NCBI GenBank assembly: GCA_016201575.1
Contig: JACQCN010000339.1
Coordinates: 1 to 8,017, forward strand
Origin: Candidatus Rokuibacteriota bacterium
GTDB taxonomy: Bacteria > Methylomirabilota > Methylomirabilia > Rokubacteriales > CSP1-6
Direction: 5' to 3'
DNA length: 8,017 nt
Under the pieces are notes generated by a model, which was not told where the DNA came from, did no database searches, and saw only the letters and a list, made by a program, of their open reading frames with translations. The translations under genes and the position numbers were made by a program. This document shows positions 5,199-8,017 of this stretch, in pieces; within the stretch, counting starts at the first letter, position 1, and every line of letters starts with the position of its first letter.

Positions 5199-5720
5199 AT
5201 GCTGCGACACGCGCTCGCCGCGCTGCTCACCGCCGTCCTGACCGAGGCCGGGGCCGGTGCGGCCGGGGCCCAGGCCCGCATCGGCCAGCCGGCTCCCGAG
5301 GTCACGGGCGAGCAGTGGCTCAACAGCGACCCGCTCAGCATGGCCGGCCTCCGCGGGCGGGTCGTCCTGATAGACTTCTGGACGTACGGCTGAATCAACT
5401 GCCGGCACGTGATCCCGCAGTTGCGGGACTGGCACGAGCGGTACCGGAGGGCGGGCCTGACGGTGGTGGGCGTGCACACGCCGGAGTTCCTCTGGGAGAA
5501 GTCCTCCGACCGGGTGGCGGCGGCCGCGCGGCAGCTCGGGGTCTGCTACCCGGTCGTGCAGGACAACGACTACGCCATCTGGAAGCGGTACGGCATCCGG
5601 GGCTGGCCCACGGCGGTGCTCGTCGACCGCAAGGGGATCGTGCGGTTCACCCACATCGGCGAGGGCGCCTACGAGGAGACGGAGTCGGTGATCCGGCGGC
5701 TGCTGGCCGAGAGCGGATGA
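5199..5720 (+). CDS. Selenocysteine-containing thioredoxin-fold protein (UxxC redoxin), TGA 5391-5393 read as Sec
   Basis: Exported thiol-disulfide oxidoreductase of the TlpA/DipZ-C-terminal-like thioredoxin superfamily, 173 residues. From ATG 5199: signal peptide ending GAQA (about residue 26), RIGQPAPEV, LRGRVVLIDFWTYG, then an in-frame TGA at residue 65, then INC68. The strand-turn phrase GVHTPEF, VVQDNDYAIW and the cis-proline GWP137-T follow, all typical of this family. Homologues carry Cys where the TGA lies, so the active site is U65-I-N-C68. The frame continues uninterrupted to the TGA at 5718-5720. A hairpin at 5413-5428 fits a bacterial SECIS. ATG 5199 has GGAGG 6 nt upstream (5188-5192); ATG 5184 is an alternative adding five residues. 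The stop overlaps the kinase start (ATGA). The rival explanation is a Cys-to-stop mutation. Ordinary gene callers would report two fragments, 5199-5393 and one beginning at GTG 5409. Confidence 0.88.
5391..5393 (+). other. In-frame UGA codon, predicted selenocysteine insertion site
   Basis: The TGA falls exactly at the N-terminal position of the thioredoxin CxxC motif (TYG-UGA-INC), the place where Sec most often replaces Cys in redox proteins. Family-typical sequence is in the same frame on both sides. The selA, selB, selC and selD genes needed for decoding are not in this window. Confidence 0.85.
5413..5428 (+). promoter_or_regulatory. Putative bacterial SECIS hairpin
   Basis: UCCCGC pairs perfectly with GCGGGA around a 4-nt loop AGUU. 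The loop begins 26 nt after the UGA, within the 16-37 nt range described for bacterial SECIS elements, and has a G as its second base followed by U, the feature recognised by SelB. A competing pairing, AACUGC (5397-5402) with GCAGUU (5417-5422), would enclose a 14-nt loop. A lower helix UGCC/GGCA (5400-5403 with 5431-5434) could extend the SECIS across an internal loop. Confidence 0.65.
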
Positions 5721-7231
5721 GGCTCTCGGCCGTCGCGCCGCTCGCGATCGTGCTCGCCGCCGCCGTCCTCGCCGTCCTCGGGTACCTCTCGCTGCGCCAA
5801 TGGCAGGCCACCTCGGAGCTGCTCTTCCGCCAGCAGTCCCGGGAGATGGCGACGATGGCCGCCGAGAAGGTCCGGATGGTGCTGAACCAGATGGAGGACG
5901 AGATCGTCGGGCGGCTGCGCGCCGCCGTCGCGCGCCCGGGGTTCACGCCCGACGCGCTCCCCGCCTTTCTCGCCGACGCGCCCCTGGTCGGGCGCCTGTA
6001 CCTCTTCGACCGCCGCGGCCACCTGCTCTTCCCCGCGGCCTTCACCGACCGCGACGCCGCCGCGATCGCCGCCATCCCGGGCGCGATCCCGGAGAGCTTC
6101 TGGGAGCGGGAGGGCCGCATGCGGCTCGGCGTGGGGGGCGAGACCATCCTGGCCACGGTGCTCAAGACCGCGGCCGGCGCGCCCGTGCTGGCCGCCTTCT
6201 CCCGCGATCCCGAGGTCCTCGCCCGCGACATCATCGCCCGGACCCTCGGCCCCCGGGCGGGCCAGTCCTTCGTCGCCGTGATCGACGAGCAGGAGCGGCC
6301 GGTCTACAGCCCCGAGCCCCTCGCCGGCGCCGAGCAAGTGGTCACCGTGAGCCTCGGCGCCGAGCTGCCGTCGTGGCGCGTGGCGCTCTACCAGCCCGCC
6401 GGCCTCTCGCCGCGCGAGGCCGCCCGGCGGCAGATCGCGCTCTTCACCGCCGCTTTCGGGCTGCTCCTCCTCGTCATCGTGGGCGGGCTCGCCGCGACCT
6501 GGCGGCTCGTCCGCCGCGAGACCCAGATCGCCCGGCTCAAGTCCGACTTCGTGGCCAACGTCTCCCACGACCTGAAGACGCCGCTCTCGCTCATCCGGAT
6601 GTTCGGGGAGACGCTCGAGATGGGCCGCGTGACCGACGACCGCCAGCGCCAGGAGTACTACCGCGTCATCACGCGCGAGAGCGAGCGCCTCTCGCGCCTG
6701 ATCGACAACGTCCTCGACTTCTCGCGGATCGACGGCGGCCGCCGCACGTACGACATCGTCCCCACGGCGGTGGAGCCGCTCGTCCGCGACACCCTGGAGG
6801 CCTTCGAGTACGTGCTCCGGCAGCGGGGCTTCGCCCTCACGGTGCGGATCGATCCCGGTCTGGACGACGCGCCCCTCGACGGCGGCGCCGTGGCCCAGGC
6901 GCTGGCCAACCTGATCGACAACGCGATCAAGTACTCCGCGGACCGGAAGTCCGTGGCGGTGGAGGCGCGCGTCGAGGACGGGCGGCTCGCGCTGAGCGTC
7001 GCCGACGAGGGGATCGGCATCCCGCGCGTCGAGCAGGCGCGGATCTTCGAGAAGTTCTACCGGGTCGGGCGGAGCGACACCCAGGGGCGGCGCGGGAGCG
7101 GCGTGGGCCTGGCACTGGTGCGCCACGTGGTCGAGGCCCACGGCGGGCGCGCGACCGTGGAGAGCGAGCCGGGCCGAGGCAGCCGCTTCACGCTCTGGTT
7201 CCCCCTCGACACAAGGCCGGCCACGGCCTGA
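5717..7231 (+). CDS. Membrane sensor histidine kinase
   Basis: A 504-residue two-component sensor kinase. Layout: transmembrane helix 1 (about residues 5-24), an extracytoplasmic sensing region (25-237, fold not recognised, possibly Cache-like), transmembrane helix 2 (238-262), HisKA dimerisation domain with the H-box NVSH284-DLKTPL, and a HATPase_c domain with N-box NLIDN402, G1 box D430-EGIGIP, F-box FEKFYR and G2 box GSGVGLAL. All catalytic motifs are intact. A cytoplasmic HAMP domain is absent: only about 20 residues separate helix 2 from the H-box. I find no cysteine in the protein, so direct thiol sensing is unlikely. ATG 5717 overlaps the selenoprotein stop by 4 nt and begins a natural membrane-anchor sequence; an upstream extension of the frame to 5315 lies inside the selenoprotein gene. 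The cognate regulator follows with a 1-nt overlap. Confidence 0.95.
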   Translation: MRLSAVAPLAIVLAAAVLAVLGYLSLRQWQATSELLFRQQSREMATMAAEKVRMVLNQMEDEIVGRLRAAVARPGFTPDALPAFLADAPLVGRLYLFDRRGHLLFPAAFTDRDAAAIAAIPGAIPESFWEREGRMRLGVGGETILATVLKTAAGAPVLAAFSRDPEVLARDIIARTLGPRAGQSFVAVIDEQERPVYSPEPLAGAEQVVTVSLGAELPSWRVALYQPAGLSPREAARRQIALFTAAFGLLLLVIVGGLAATWRLVRRETQIARLKSDFVANVSHDLKTPLSLIRMFGETLEMGRVTDDRQRQEYYRVITRESERLSRLIDNVLDFSRIDGGRRTYDIVPTAVEPLVRDTLEAFEYVLRQRGFALTVRIDPGLDDAPLDGGAVAQALANLIDNAIKYSADRKSVAVEARVEDGRLALSVADEGIGIPRVEQARIFEKFYRVGRSDTQGRRGSGVGLALVRHVVEAHGGRATVESEPGRGSRFTLWFPLDTRPATA

Positions 7232-7914
7232 TGGCCACCATCCTGATCATCGACGACGAGGCGGAGATGGTGCGGGGGCTCGGCGACAACCTCCGCTTCG
7301 AGGGCTACCAGACCATCGGCGCCACCAACGGCGCCGACGGTCTCCGCCTCGCCCTCAGCGAGGCGCCCGACCTGATCCTGCTCGACGTGACGATGCCGCA
7401 GATGAGCGGGTGGGACGTCTGCCGGGAGCTGCGCCGGAAGGGCATCGACGTCCCCGTCATCATGCTGACGGCGCGCGGGGAGGAGGTGGACCGCGTCCTC
7501 GGGCTCGAGCTGGGCGCCGACGACTACGTGACCAAGCCGTTCTCGCTGCGCGAGCTCCTCGCGCGGGTGCATGCGGTGCTGCGCCGCCCGGGGCCCCGGC
7601 AGAAGGCCGAGGCGCTGGCGTTCGGCGACGTGCGCATCCACCTGCGCGGGCGCCAGGTCTTCAAGGCCGGCCGGGAGGTGCGCCTCACGCGGAAGGAGTT
7701 CGACCTGCTCCGCTACCTCGTCGAGCACCCGGGCGAGGTGCTCACCCGCGACCGCCTGCTCGAGGAGGTCTGGGGCTACGAGCGCTTCCCGACCACGCGC
7801 ACGGTCGACGCCCACGTCCTCCGCCTGCGGCAGAAGTTCGAGCCGGACCCGGAGCGCCCCGCGTACATCCTGACCGTCCACGGCCAGGGGTACCGGTTCG
7901 CGCCGCCGGGCTAG
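7231..7914 (+). CDS. OmpR/PhoB-family response regulator
   Basis: A 227-residue transcription factor activated by phosphorylation, presumably by the kinase encoded just upstream. The receiver domain (about residues 3-115) has the acidic pair D8-D9, phospho-acceptor D52 in LILLDVTMP, T80 and K102 in VTKPF, the complete set for phosphotransfer. The GADDYVTKPF segment is typical of OmpR-type dimerising receivers. The C-terminal winged-helix DNA-binding domain (about 128-224) shows LTRKEFDLLRYL, the recognition-helix region RTVDAHVLRLRQKF and the closing wing TVHGQGYRF. ATG 7231 shares its A with the kinase stop (TGATG), so translation is coupled. It is the last gene of the redoxin operon; targets are unknown, though autoregulation of the operon from the 4825-4980 gap is plausible. 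It ends at TAG 7912-7914. Confidence 0.96.
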   Translation: MATILIIDDEAEMVRGLGDNLRFEGYQTIGATNGADGLRLALSEAPDLILLDVTMPQMSGWDVCRELRRKGIDVPVIMLTARGEEVDRVLGLELGADDYVTKPFSLRELLARVHAVLRRPGPRQKAEALAFGDVRIHLRGRQVFKAGREVRLTRKEFDLLRYLVEHPGEVLTRDRLLEEVWGYERFPTTRTVDAHVLRLRQKFEPDPERPAYILTVHGQGYRFAPPG

Positions 7915-8017
7915 TTGCTAGGCCTGGACCGTTGTTAGGCTCCGCCAGCTCGACAAGGGACGCGGGTCTGTTCTACAGAGATCGCGGGGCAATGCCAGCT
8001 GGGAAGTGACCAATTCA
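7915..8017. other. Non-coding tail, no confident feature
   Basis: About 100 bp follow the response regulator stop to the window end. I see a small palindrome TCTGT-TCT-ACAGA near 7970-7982, but no stem followed by a T-run that would make an intrinsic terminator. There is no Shine-Dalgarno with a sustained open frame, and no tRNA. Confidence 0.4.

Noticed and set aside
5315..5716. Upstream extension of the histidine kinase frame
   Set aside because: It is the +1 shadow of the selenoprotein gene, with Arg/Gly/Ala-rich non-protein-like sequence. The membrane anchor starts naturally at ATG 5717.
5409..5720. A separate short thioredoxin-like gene starting at GTG 5409
   Set aside because: It would begin after the active site and lack the first strand and helix of the fold. 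It is the same frame as the upstream part, and the split is explained by the Sec TGA.
7912..7941. Promoter TTGCTA-N15-TAGGCT after the response regulator
   Set aside because: The spacer is too short and no gene is visible downstream within the window.

Overview
The window is GC-rich bacterial DNA (roughly 70% by eye) with tight gene packing, strong GGAGG ribosome binding sites and strongly G/C-ending codons. The composition and gene mix (secreted lipoproteins, a selenoprotein redoxin, a NodB-type deacetylase, an aldehyde dehydrogenase) would suit a soil or groundwater lineage such as Methylomirabilota/Rokubacteria or a deltaproteobacterial group. That placement is inference: no rRNA or other phylogenetic marker lies in the window.

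Left part (1-1927, plus strand): the C-terminal three quarters of an NAD(P)-dependent aldehyde dehydrogenase, then a 146-bp gap with an 18-bp inverted repeat (one mismatch), then a DUF1326 protein with an N-terminal cysteine cluster. Middle (1931-3751, minus strand): a compact three-gene operon, read right to left, encoding a small secreted protein of unknown function, a NodB/CE4-type deacetylase and a PHP-family phosphoesterase. The PHP gene appears to start at a CTG inside the end of the deacetylase gene. A back-to-back promoter pair (3758-3826) drives this operon leftward and a lipoprotein gene (3834-4412) rightward. Both promoters lie so close to their ATGs that the transcripts should be leaderless. 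A convergent SRPBCC/AHSA1-type gene follows (4420-4824, minus).

Right part (4981-7914, plus strand): a four-gene operon that is the highlight of the window. It encodes a tiny Met/Lys/Asp-rich repeat lipoprotein (MXKDX type), an exported thioredoxin-fold protein, a membrane histidine kinase and an OmpR-type response regulator. The last three genes are joined by 1-4 nt stop/start overlaps. The redoxin gene has an in-frame TGA exactly where the first active-site cysteine should be (FWTYG-U-INC). A 6-bp-stem hairpin with an AGUU loop sits about 26 nt downstream. It is best read as a selenocysteine-containing UxxC redoxin with a bacterial SECIS, not as a broken gene; standard gene calling would split it.

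Working model (inference): the right-hand operon couples an envelope Sec-dependent thiol redox enzyme and a possibly metal- or oxidant-interacting lipoprotein to its own two-component sensor. The sensor has no cysteine, so it would not sense thiols directly. The window ends with about 100 bp holding no confident feature.
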